Shown: positions 1 through 7,527 of the stretch, piece after piece
Layout of the letters: each line of letters starts with the position of its first letter
Position numbering within the stretch: the first letter of the stretch is position 1
Assembly: GCF_019429485.1 (NCBI RefSeq)
Contig: NZ_JAHXZN010000006.1
Coordinates: 156,644 to 220,643 of the forward strand
Direction of reading: 5' to 3'
DNA: 64,000 nt
Origin: Sphingomonas citri
GTDB taxonomy: Bacteria; Pseudomonadota; Alphaproteobacteria; Sphingomonadales; Sphingomonadaceae
The notes under the pieces: generated by a model
The model's input: only the letters and a program-made list of their open reading frames with translations
The model's database searches: none
What the model was told of the DNA's origin: nothing
Made by a program: the position numbers and the translations under genes

Positions 1-729
1 AGCACCACCGCGGTGCATGTCGCGATCGCGCTCGCGGCCAAGGGCGCGCGCGTGGCGTGTATCGACCTCGACCATCGCCAGCGCACGCTCGGCCGTTACC
101 TCGAGAACCGCGAGTCGACGGTGAAGCGCTCGGCGATCGACCTGCCGCTGCCCGATCACGCCACCGGCGATGGCCGCGCCGACGGTATCTTCGCCGAGCT
201 CTACCAGCGCTTCACCGACGGCTACGACTTCCTGGTGATCGACACGCCGGGGCGCGACGATCCCGCGGCGCGACTGGCGGCGGCGCTGTCGAACACGCTG
301 GTGACGCCGATGAACGACAGTTTCGTCGACTTCGACCTGATCGGCCAGGTCGATCCCGAGACCTACAAGGTGACGCGCCCGAGCTTCTATTCCGAGCTGA
401 TCTGGGACGCGCGCAAGGCGCGCGCGCGCGAGGACGGCACCACGATCGACTGGGTCGTGCTGCGCAACCGCCTGCAATATCTGGAGGCGCGCAACATGCG
501 TCGCGTGTCGGAGGCGCTCGACCAGCTCGCCCGGCGCGTCGGCTTCCGCATCATCCCGGGGCTGGGCGAGCGCGTGATCTACCGCGAGCTCTTCCCCAAG
601 GGGCTGACGCTGCTCGACGCCAAGGCGTTCGGCGGGATGGGGCTGAGCCACGTCGCCGCGCGCCAGGAGCTGCGCGAGATGATGGCGGCGCTGGCGCTGC
701 CCGAGTCGACGATGCCGCTGTTCGCGTGA
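1..729 (+). CDS. mipZ: Division plane positioning ATPase MipZ, 5'-truncated
   Basis: ParA/MinD-superfamily ATPase. MipZ forms a gradient from polar ParB and inhibits FtsZ polymerisation, which places division at midcell in alphaproteobacteria. The reading frame is open from base 1 and begins inside the deviant Walker A loop (STTAVHVA follows the missing KGGxGK), so the true start lies just upstream; the GTG at 13 is not the start. About 242 residues are visible, with the Walker B-like YDFLVIDTPGRDD near residue 80 and the MipZ-typical stretch ending in a short leucine/proline-rich tail. It is close to full length for the family. A second paralogous ParA family is unlikely because the middle region (RNRLQ, ARNMRRV) is MipZ-like. 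Confidence 0.85.
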   Translation, partial: STTAVHVAIALAAKGARVACIDLDHRQRTLGRYLENRESTVKRSAIDLPLPDHATGDGRADGIFAELYQRFTDGYDFLVIDTPGRDDPAARLAAALSNTLVTPMNDSFVDFDLIGQVDPETYKVTRPSFYSELIWDARKARAREDGTTIDWVVLRNRLQYLEARNMRRVSEALDQLARRVGFRIIPGLGERVIYRELFPKGLTLLDAKAFGGMGLSHVAARQELREMMAALALPESTMPLFA

Positions 730-746
730 GGGCGCTGGGCGAAGCG

Positions 747-824
747 GTGTTCCTGCGCGCACAGGAACGGAGGAGCTGGGGCGTTGCGCTGCGTGGCCCT
801 GAGCTCCTGCATGCGCAGGAGCAC
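747..824. repeat. 78-bp paired-hairpin repeat, family C copy 1
   Basis: The left arm is a hairpin around GTTCCTGCGCGCACAGGAAC and the right arm a hairpin around GCTCCTGCATGCGCAGGAGC. The two arms are inverted relative to each other. It lies just after the mipZ stop codon. Similar 76-78 bp units lie near 20.9, 22.2 and 43.9 kb. Confidence 0.7.
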
Positions 825-861
825 GTGGCGTGCGAGGCAAGCGCCCTCTCCAACCACCTTC

Positions 862-957
862 CGTCATCCCTAACTTGTTTCGGAATCCACCGTGCCGCGC
901 ACCCAGGAGCGGCGGTGATCGCGGACGGGTGGGTCCTGAAACGGGTCCAGGATGACG
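862..957. repeat. 96-bp paired-hairpin repeat, family A copy 1 (degenerate)
   Basis: Outer inverted repeat CGTCATCC...GGATGACG flanks a core with the recurrent CCACCGTGCCG motif. Both arms are partly decayed relative to the copies at 5.1 and 30.4 kb. Together with the family C unit it fills most of the 313-bp gap between mipZ and the J-domain gene; I see nothing else there. Confidence 0.65.
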
Positions 958-1042
958 CCAATCGGTGGGGCGAGGCACGATCATTGTCGGTCGTCGCGCC
1001 CGGCCCACCGGATCGAGCGCCCGCCAGCCTCGGCGACCGCCC

Positions 1043-1303
1043 ATGCTGAAATGGCTCCTCCTCATCGCGATCGTCTACGCCGCGTGGCGCTTCCTCCGGC
1101 CCGCGCCGAAGCGTCAGCGCTCGCCGCTGGCCGATGCGCGCGCGCTGCTCGGTGTCACCCACGACGCCGACGAGGCGGCGATCCGTGCCGCGCACCGCCG
1201 CCTCATCGCCGAGATCCACCCCGATCGTGGCGGCTCGCCCGAGCGCGCGCGCCAGGCCAACGCCGCGCGCGACACGCTGCTCGCGCGCCTGCGCCGCGAC
1301 TGA
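1043..1303 (+). CDS. Membrane-anchored J-domain protein (Pam18/TIM14-like)
   Basis: 86-residue protein with one N-terminal membrane segment (residues 1-18) followed by a basic linker and a compact J domain (about 30-86) with the HPD motif at residues 59-61. J domains stimulate DnaK-type ATPases. The layout (one membrane segment and a C-terminal J domain) and the HPD-R-GGSP...N-A-x-D-x-LL signature match mitochondrial TIM14/Pam18, which drives Hsp70 at the import motor. Whether this protein serves Hsp70 at the inner membrane is inference. The ATG at 1043 is preferred over longer in-frame starts because the upstream extension is repeat-derived and arginine-rich. The next gene begins 13 bp downstream, so they are probably co-transcribed. 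Confidence 0.8.
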   Translation: MLKWLLLIAIVYAAWRFLRPAPKRQRSPLADARALLGVTHDADEAAIRAAHRRLIAEIHPDRGGSPERARQANAARDTLLARLRRD

Positions 1304-1316
1304 CCGGACCATCGCC

Positions 1317-2693
1317 GTGCCCCATCGCTTCGACCCCGTGATCCTGCGCGAGTATGACGTGCGCGGTACCGTCGGCACCAACCTGTCGGAGGCGGACGCC
1401 TATGCCGTCGGACGCAGCTTCGCGACCCGGCTGCGGCGCGCGGGCGGGGCCAGCGTCGCGGTCGGCTATGACGGACGCACCCACTCGCCCGCGCTCGAGG
1501 CGGCGCTGGTGCGCGGGCTGAGCGAGGGCGGGGTCGACGTGGTGCGCGTCGGGCTGGGGCCGTCGCCGATGCTCTATTATGCCGCGACGACACTCGGGGT
1601 CGACGGCGGGGTGCAGGTGACCGGCAGCCACAATCCGCGCGACGACAACGGCTTCAAGCTGGTGCTGCGCGGCGACAGCTTCTTCGGCGACGACATCGCC
1701 GATCTCGCGCGGCTCGCCGCGGCGGGCGACTGGACCAGCGGGCAGGGCGGGGTGAGCGAGCGCGACGTTCGCGCCGATTATATCGACCGGCTGCTCGCGG
1801 GCGATCCGGAGCGCCACGAAGGGCGGCCGCTCCGCGTCGGCTGGGACGCGGGCAACGGCGCCGCGGGCGAGGCGGTGCGCGCGCTCACCGCGCGCCTGCC
1901 GGGCGAGCACCATCTGCTGTTCTGCGAGATCGACGGCCGCTTCCCCCACCATCACCCGGACCCGACGGTCGAGGCCAATCTCGCCGACCTCAAGGCGCTG
2001 ATCGCGCGCGAGAGGCTCGACCTGGGCTTCGCCTTCGACGGCGACGGCGACCGGATCGGCGCGGTCGATGCCGCCGGCCGCGTGCTGTGGGGCGACGAGA
2101 TCCTCGCGCTGCTCGCCGCGCCCTTGCTCGAGGAGCTGCCCGGCGCGACGATCGTCGCCGACGTGAAATCGAGCGACGCCTTGTTCGATCGCATCGCCGC
2201 GCTGGGGGGCAAGGCGCTGATGTGGCGCACCGGGCACAGCGAGATGAAGTCGAAGATGAAGGAGGTGGGCGCGCCGCTCGCGGGCGAGCTGTCGGGGCAT
2301 ATCTTCTTCGCGCACGGCTATTACGGCTTCGACGACGCGCTCTACGCGGCAGTGCGGCTGCTGCGCGCGGTGCGGCGCTCGGGCGAGCCGCTCGCGGACC
2401 TGCGCGCCGCGCTGCCGCCGCGCTGCACCACGCCCGAGTGGCGCGTGCCGGTCGACGAGGCGCGCAAGCTCGCGGTGGTGGCCGAGGTGGCGGCGCGGCT
2501 CGACGCCGCCGGCGCGCGCGTCGACCGCACCGACGGGGTGCGGGTGTCGGTCGACGACGGCTGGTGGCTGCTGCGCGCGTCGAACACGCAGGCGGCGCTG
2601 ACGCTGCGCGCCGAGGCACGCGACGCGGCGGGGCTGGCGCGGCTGGTGGCGGCGATCGATGCGGAGCTGGCGGCGAGCGGGGTGCGACGGTAG
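1317..2693 (+). CDS. pgmG: Phosphomannomutase/phosphoglucomutase
   Basis: 458-residue alpha-D-phosphohexomutase that interconverts mannose-6-P/mannose-1-P and glucose-6-P/glucose-1-P, supplying nucleotide sugars for exopolysaccharide and LPS. Visible hallmarks are the phosphoserine loop TGSHNP (serine about 104), the metal loop DGDGDR (about 241-246), the sugar-binding GELSGH near the middle, and the C-terminal phosphate loop region RASNTQ. The start is a GTG at 1317, giving an N-terminus (PHRFDPVILREYD) typical of sphingomonad PgmG; no ATG fits. Sphingomonads use one bifunctional enzyme of this type for gellan-family polymers. ManB/AlgC would be equally valid names. Confidence 0.9.
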   Translation: MPHRFDPVILREYDVRGTVGTNLSEADAYAVGRSFATRLRRAGGASVAVGYDGRTHSPALEAALVRGLSEGGVDVVRVGLGPSPMLYYAATTLGVDGGVQVTGSHNPRDDNGFKLVLRGDSFFGDDIADLARLAAAGDWTSGQGGVSERDVRADYIDRLLAGDPERHEGRPLRVGWDAGNGAAGEAVRALTARLPGEHHLLFCEIDGRFPHHHPDPTVEANLADLKALIARERLDLGFAFDGDGDRIGAVDAAGRVLWGDEILALLAAPLLEELPGATIVADVKSSDALFDRIAALGGKALMWRTGHSEMKSKMKEVGAPLAGELSGHIFFAHGYYGFDDALYAAVRLLRAVRRSGEPLADLRAALPPRCTTPEWRVPVDEARKLAVVAEVAARLDAAGARVDRTDGVRVSVDDGWWLLRASNTQAALTLRAEARDAAGLARLVAAIDAELAASGVRR

Positions 2694-2740
2694 CGCGAGG
2701 CGAACGGAGTATGCCGCGACGGCCTCGCTCCCTGCGCTGG

Positions 2741-2836
2741 CGTCATGCTGAACTTGGTTCAGCATCCACCGCCCCGCGAGCGCGCCGGCCGCTGGTCGCG
2801 CGTCACGATGGATCCTGAGACGAGTTCAGGACGACG
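2741..2836. repeat. 96-bp paired-hairpin repeat, family A copy 2
   Basis: Left arm CGTCATGCTGAACTTGGTTC..., right arm ...GAGTTCAGGACGACG; each arm can fold on itself and they are mutually inverted. It lies between the convergent ends of pgmG and the Crp/Fnr gene. Confidence 0.7.
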
Positions 2837-2869
2837 GCGACGAGGAGGCGAGCGAGCGCCGCCCCCGCG

Positions 2870-3661
2870 CTACGCCTCGCTTGGGCCCGGCAGCCAGCTC
2901 AGGTCGACCGCTGCGAGCCGGTCGACGTGGTTGGCGCTGCGCATCAGCCGCGCCTCGTCGAGCAGCGTCACCCGGCCGCCCGAGCGTGCGATCAGCCCCT
3001 GCTCCTCGAGCTGGCGCAGCATGCGGTTGACGTGCACCGCGGTCAGTCCGGTGGCGTCGCCGATCTCCTCCTGCGTCAGCCCTAGCGCGAAGGTGTCGCC
3101 GGTGTTCTCGTCCTGGCGCCTGATGCGGTCGCGCAGGTCGAGCAGCACCGCCGCGACCCGCGCGCGCGCCGACATCCGACCCAATCCGGCGAGACGGTCG
3201 GTCAGCGTCGCGCGCTCGACCTGCTCCAGCGCGGCGAGCGCGAGCGCGACGCGGGGAAAGCGGAAGACGATGTCGGCGACCTGCGTGCGGTCGATCGGCA
3301 CCACCACGCTGTCCGCCAGCGCGAGGAGCGCGTGCGGCGCCTTGCCGAACGCGATCACCGCCATGCCGGTGAGGTCGCCGGGGAAGATGAAGCGCAGGAT
3401 CTGCCGGCTGCCGTCGTCCAGCAGGACGAAGGCGATCAGCATGCCGCTCTTCAGCGCGTACAGCTCGGTGGAGCGTTCATTCTCGCGCACCAGCGTCATC
3501 CCCTTGCGGACGGAGCGCTCGCGCTCGCCCAGCTGGTCGAGCGCCGCACGCTCAGGCGCGGTGAGGATCATCATGTCGCCGATCCTGTCGGCGAGGCTAC
3601 GCGCTGGCACCCGGTGGATATCCCCTTGATCTGCGCGTTCGTTACGCGGGGGATCGACCAA
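2870..3661 (-). CDS. Crp/Fnr-family transcriptional regulator
   Basis: 263 residues with an N-terminal cyclic-nucleotide-binding-like beta-roll (about 45-135, including LKSGMLIAFVLLDDGSRQIL and FPGDLTGM), a long dimerisation helix (about 140-180) and a C-terminal winged helix-turn-helix (about 195-225, LTQEEIGDATGLTAVHVNRM). There is no N-terminal cysteine cluster of the FNR type, so oxygen sensing through an Fe-S cluster is not supported. The first 30 residues are atypical for the family, and an internal start at the Met-Met around residue 30 is possible. It is divergent from murA across 87 bp. Target genes and ligand are unknown. Confidence 0.85.
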   Translation of the reverse strand: MVDPPRNERADQGDIHRVPARSLADRIGDMMILTAPERAALDQLGERERSVRKGMTLVRENERSTELYALKSGMLIAFVLLDDGSRQILRFIFPGDLTGMAVIAFGKAPHALLALADSVVVPIDRTQVADIVFRFPRVALALAALEQVERATLTDRLAGLGRMSARARVAAVLLDLRDRIRRQDENTGDTFALGLTQEEIGDATGLTAVHVNRMLRQLEEQGLIARSGGRVTLLDEARLMRSANHVDRLAAVDLSWLPGPSEA

Positions 3662-3713
3662 CGTGCATTAAAACCGATCAAGCGCACGTGGTCCTCACCA
3701 TGTTCGCTCATCC

Positions 3714-3742
3714 TTGGCGACCGCGCGGGGCTTCGATAGAGC
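3714..3742 (+). promoter_or_regulatory. Candidate murA promoter (possibly leaderless)
   Basis: TTGGCG at 3714-3719 and TAGAGC at 3737-3742 are separated by 17 bp. The predicted start of transcription falls at or next to the murA ATG at 3749, so the mRNA may be leaderless. The -10 match is weak. Confidence 0.3.
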
Positions 3743-3748
3743 GGCGCG

Positions 3749-5032
3749 ATGGATCGCATTCTCATCCGCGGCGGTAACCGCCTGAACGGTCGTCTTCCCA
3801 TCTCCGGCGCGAAGAACGCCGCGCTCACGCTGATGCCCTGCGCCCTGCTCACCGACGAGCCGCTGACGCTGCGCAACCTGCCGCGCCTCGCCGACGTCGA
3901 CGGCTTCGGCCATCTCCTCAATCAGCTCGGCGCCTCGACCACGATCGAGGGCAGCCGGCCGGAGGATTTCGGCCGCGTGATGACGATCCGCGCCGGCCAG
4001 CTCACCTCCACCGAGGCGCCCTATGACATCGTGCGCAAGATGCGCGCCTCGATCCTGGTGCTCGGCCCGATCCTGGCGCGCGCGGGGCAGGCGCGCGTGT
4101 CGCTGCCGGGCGGCTGTGCCATCGGCAATCGCCCGATCGACCTGCACCTCAAGGCGCTGCAGGCGATCGGCGCCGAGCTGGAGATGTCGGCCGGCTATGT
4201 CACCGCCACCGCGCCGGGCGGACGGCTGGAGGGCGGCCGCTACACTTTCCCGATCGTGTCGGTGGGCGCGACCGAGAACGTGCTGATGGCGGCGGTGACC
4301 GCGAAGGGCAGCAGCCGCATCGAGAACGCCGCGCGCGAGCCCGAGATCGTCGACCTGTGCCGCTGCCTCGTCGCGATGGGTGCGCGGATCGAGGGGATCG
4401 GCAGCGAGACGCTCGAGATCGAGGGCGTCGCCGAGCTGCACGGCGCCACCTACGGCGTGATGCCCGACCGGATCGAGGCGGGCAGCTATGCTTGCGCCGC
4501 CGCGGTGGCGGGCGGCACGGTCGAGCTCGCCAACGTCAACGCCGCCGACATGGGCGCGACGCTGGAGGCACTGCGCGCGGCGGGCGTCGGGATCGAGGAG
4601 CGACGCGACTCGATCGTGGTAAGCAGCGAGGGGAAGCTGGCGCCGCTGACGCTCTCCACCGCGCCGTATCCGGGGTTCGCGACCGACATGCAGGCGCAGT
4701 TCATGGCGATGCTGTGCAAGGCCGAGGGCGCCAGCGTGCTGACCGAGACGATCTTCGAGAACCGCTACATGCACGTGCCCGAGCTGGCGCGGATGGGGGC
4801 GGACATCCAGGTGCACGGCCGCACCGCGGTGGTGAAGGGGGTCGATCGCCTCGTCGGCGCGCCGGTGATGGCGACCGACCTGCGGGCCTCGATGAGCCTG
4901 ATCATCGCCGGGCTGGTGGCGGAGGGCGAGACGAGCGTGGCGCGCGTCTACCACCTCGACCGCGGCTATGAGCGGCTGGAGGAGAAGCTGTCGGCGGTGG
5001 GTGCGGATATCGAGCGCGATTCGGGGGGATGA
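3749..5032 (+). CDS. murA: UDP-N-acetylglucosamine 1-carboxyvinyltransferase
   Basis: 427-residue MurA, the first committed cytoplasmic step of peptidoglycan synthesis: enolpyruvyl transfer from PEP to UDP-GlcNAc. The conserved lysine lies in SGAKNAAL (K22). The catalytic loop LPGGCAIG carries the active cysteine (about C123), so the enzyme is predicted fosfomycin-sensitive by family knowledge. Length and both inside-out alpha/beta domains are standard. It appears monocistronic: a divergent regulator lies upstream and a repeat plus a convergent peptidase gene downstream. Confidence 0.97.
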   Translation: MDRILIRGGNRLNGRLPISGAKNAALTLMPCALLTDEPLTLRNLPRLADVDGFGHLLNQLGASTTIEGSRPEDFGRVMTIRAGQLTSTEAPYDIVRKMRASILVLGPILARAGQARVSLPGGCAIGNRPIDLHLKALQAIGAELEMSAGYVTATAPGGRLEGGRYTFPIVSVGATENVLMAAVTAKGSSRIENAAREPEIVDLCRCLVAMGARIEGIGSETLEIEGVAELHGATYGVMPDRIEAGSYACAAAVAGGTVELANVNAADMGATLEALRAAGVGIEERRDSIVVSSEGKLAPLTLSTAPYPGFATDMQAQFMAMLCKAEGASVLTETIFENRYMHVPELARMGADIQVHGRTAVVKGVDRLVGAPVMATDLRASMSLIIAGLVAEGETSVARVYHLDRGYERLEEKLSAVGADIERDSGG

Positions 5033-5086
5033 TCCTGCCGCGGCGCGCATGATCCGCTTGCTTGCTGCGCGCATCTGACTTTCTTC

Positions 5087-5182
5087 CATCATTCCGGATT
5101 GGGTCCGGGATCCACTCCTCCGCGAGAGCGACGCCTGCTGAGTAGGCGGCACGGTGGATCCCGGGCCAAGTCCGGGATGACG
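5087..5182. repeat. 96-bp paired-hairpin repeat, family A copy 3
   Basis: Left arm around CATTCCGGATTGGGTCCGGGATCC and right arm around GGATCCCGGGCCAAGTCCGGGATGA. The core has the recurrent CTGAGTAGGCGGCACGGTGG. It sits between the convergent murA and M48 genes, where it could act as a bidirectional 3' structure. Confidence 0.75.
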
Positions 5183-5252
5183 ATAGTTGATGAGGGTGGC
5201 GTCTCACCCCGAACAAGATGAGCCTCACCCCGGTCGCGAACCTCGCCGTCGC

Positions 5253-6209
5253 TCACCCCAGTGGCGCGTCGCGCTGCGCCAGCAGCGGCGGCGCATAGGG
5301 CAGCGGCGCGTCCGCCGGCTTCGTCGCCAGCTCGGCTGCGATCGCGTCGGCGCGCGCCTTGGCGGATGGGTGCGTGCGGCTGCGGAAGAAGCCGCCGTCG
5401 ATCTTGCCACCCTCCTCGCGCCAGAACCGTACCGCCAGCTGCGGGTCCCAGCCGGCGTTGCGCAGCAGATAGGCGCCGAGCAGGTCGGCCTCGGTCTCGG
5501 TCTGGCGGAACAGCCGGCCGTTGCGACCCAGTTCGGCGAACAGCCCCCATTTGACTCCTGCCGCCTCCAGCCGCGCGCGGTGGCGCAGCACCGCGTGCGC
5601 CAGCTCGTGCGCGACCACCACCGCGACCTGATCGTCGCCGAACAGCTCGAACAAGCGCCCGCCGACCTGCACCACGCGACCGTCGGACGAGGCGCCGAGC
5701 TTGTCGCCCGCGAGCACCTCGAACTCGACGCGGCAGCCCGCGCGCGGCTGCACGGTCACCGAGCGGTCGGCGCCGGCGCGGCGCAGCGTCAGCGCGAGCG
5801 GTGCGGTCGGCGGGTGCGACGCGAGCAGCGCCTGCGCCGCGTCGCGGGTCACGCTCGTCGCCGAGTCACCGCCGGCGGGCGCCGCGACCGCGGTTCCGTC
5901 GACCGCGATCAGCCCGTCGTCCGCCGCCACGCCCGCGCTCGCCGCCGGGGCGCCCGGCACCACCAGCTCGATCGTCACCGGCGCGGCGAAGGCGACACGC
6001 AGCGCGGGGGGGTATTGGTCAGCGGCGTGGAGCGTGGCGCCGATCACCGGCTGCTGGTCGCGGCACAAGGGCGCGTTGGCCGTCGTCAGCCGCCACGCGA
6101 TCGCGGCGAGCCGTTGGTCGACCTCGAGCAATGTCGGCTCGGCCGCGGCGGGGGCGGCGGCGAGCAGCGCGGCGGGGAGAAAGGAGGCGAGCAGGAACAG
6201 GAGACGCAT
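5253..6209 (-). CDS. Exported M48-family metallopeptidase with PDZ-like segment
   Basis: 318 residues with an N-terminal signal peptide (residues 1-22, ending AAA) and a zinc peptidase core with HELAH near residues 200-204 and the third zinc ligand in TETEADLLGAYL. A short PDZ-like stretch (APAASAGVAADDGLIAVDG) precedes the catalytic domain; such segments bind C-terminal tails in periplasmic proteases. Likely a periplasmic protease. The ATG at 6209 is chosen because it starts the signal peptide; longer in-frame extensions run antisense-like through the regulator gene. It ends convergent with murA and is transcribed in the same direction as the sensor-regulator pair, 10 bp downstream of the regulator stop. 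Confidence 0.85.
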   Translation of the reverse strand: MRLLFLLASFLPAALLAAAPAAAEPTLLEVDQRLAAIAWRLTTANAPLCRDQQPVIGATLHAADQYPPALRVAFAAPVTIELVVPGAPAASAGVAADDGLIAVDGTAVAAPAGGDSATSVTRDAAQALLASHPPTAPLALTLRRAGADRSVTVQPRAGCRVEFEVLAGDKLGASSDGRVVQVGGRLFELFGDDQVAVVVAHELAHAVLRHRARLEAAGVKWGLFAELGRNGRLFRQTETEADLLGAYLLRNAGWDPQLAVRFWREEGGKIDGGFFRSRTHPSAKARADAIAAELATKPADAPLPYAPPLLAQRDAPLG

Positions 6210-6219
6210 CGGGGCAGGA

Positions 6220-7527
6220 TCACTCGCGCTGGCGGAACGCCGCCGGCTCGATGCCGTGGCGCTGGAGGCGGTCATAGAGGCTGCGGCGCGGGACCTGAAG
6301 CTCGGCCGCGGCCGCGCCGACGTCGCCGCGGACGCGGTCGAGCGCGGCGCGAATCGTCGCCGCCTCGAAACGGTCGACGCGCTCGGCGAGCGGCAGCTGG
6401 TCGGCCGCGCTCGGCGTTCCCTCGGCCACGCCGAGCACGACGCGCGTGGCATAGTTGCGCAGCTCGCGGACGTTGCCGGTCCAGTCGTCGGCGACGAGCC
6501 GCGCCTCCACCGCGGGATCGATGTTGGGCCGCTCGCGCCCGAACCGCTCCGCCGCCTCGCCGAGGAAGTAGGCGAACAGCAGCGGCACGTCGGCGCGGCG
6601 CTCGCGCAGCGGCGGGATGCGCAGCCGCACCGTCTCCAGCCGGTAGAGCAGGTCGGCGCGGAACCTGCCCTCCGCCACCGCGGCAGCGAGATCGGTCTTC
6701 GCCGCGGCGACGACGCGCAGGTTGACGACGCGCGGCGCGCCGCCGGGCTGGGGCAGCTCGCGCTCCTCGACCACGCGCAGCAGCTTGCCCTGGAGCGCGG
6801 GCGACATGCTGTCGATCTCGTCGAGGAAGAGCGTGCCGCGGTCGGCGTCGGCGACGCGGCCGGGCTGGGCGCGGCTGCCGAACAGCGCCTCGTTCGCCAC
6901 CGCGTCGGGCAGCGCCGCGCAGTCGACCGCGACGAACTGGCGCGCGCGGCGGTGGCTACAGCGGTGCAGCAGCAGCGCGACCAGCTCCTTGCCCGTCCCG
7001 GTCTCGCCCTCGACCAGCACGTCGACGTCGACGTCGGCGAGCTGGCGGATCGTGTCGCGCAGTCGCACCATCGCGGGGGTGTCGCCGATCAGCGGGTAGT
7101 GCGTCTCGGCTTCTGCGGCGGCGACGCGCAGGCGGCGGTTCTCCAGCACCAGCCGGCGCATCTCCAGCGCGCGGCGCGCGCTGGCGATCAGATGGTCGGC
7201 GGCGAACGGCTTGGCGATGAAGTCGAACGCGCCCTGTCTGAGCGCCGCCACCGCCATCGCGATGTCGCCGTGCCCGGTCATCAGGATCACCGGCAGCTCG
7301 GGATCGCGCGCCGCAACCGCCTCGAACAGCGCGTGGCCGTCCATCCTGGGCATGCGGATGTCGCTGACGACGATGCCGCGGAAATCGGCGTCGAGCTGCG
7401 CCAGCGCGGCGCGCGCGTCGCCGTACGGCTCGACGTCGATGCCGGCGATCGCGAAACTGTCGGCCAGCGCGGTGCGCAGGCCCTCGTCGTCGTCGATCAG
7501 CACGACGCGGAGCGGCACCTCGCTCAT
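6220..7527 (-). CDS. NtrC/DctD-type response regulator lacking the GAFTGA loop
   Basis: 435 residues: receiver domain (about 1-120, phospho-acceptor near D56 in SDIRMPRMDG), AAA+ domain (about 145-370, Walker A GETGTGKE, Walker B GTLFLDEID) and a Fis-type helix-turn-helix at the C-terminus (VGAAAAELQVPRRSLYDRLQ). The order matches DctD. The loop between LFG and the Walker B strand, which normally contains GAFTGA for contact with sigma-54, is missing: LFG is followed directly by SRAQPGRVADADRGTLFLDEI. The reading frame is intact across the site. The start codon overlaps the kinase stop by 4 bases (ATGA), so the two are translationally coupled. Probably controls the divergent porin and transporter genes, possibly without sigma-54. 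Confidence 0.88.
   Translation of the reverse strand: MSEVPLRVVLIDDDEGLRTALADSFAIAGIDVEPYGDARAALAQLDADFRGIVVSDIRMPRMDGHALFEAVAARDPELPVILMTGHGDIAMAVAALRQGAFDFIAKPFAADHLIASARRALEMRRLVLENRRLRVAAAEAETHYPLIGDTPAMVRLRDTIRQLADVDVDVLVEGETGTGKELVALLLHRCSHRRARQFVAVDCAALPDAVANEALFGSRAQPGRVADADRGTLFLDEIDSMSPALQGKLLRVVEERELPQPGGAPRVVNLRVVAAAKTDLAAAVAEGRFRADLLYRLETVRLRIPPLRERRADVPLLFAYFLGEAAERFGRERPNIDPAVEARLVADDWTGNVRELRNYATRVVLGVAEGTPSAADQLPLAERVDRFEAATIRAALDRVRGDVGAAAAELQVPRRSLYDRLQRHGIEPAAFRQRE

Noticed and set aside
3628..3680. FNR/FixK box (TTGAT...ATCAA) near the Crp/Fnr gene
   Set aside because: TTGATC and GATCAA occur but about 45 bp apart rather than as TTGAT-N4-ATCAA.
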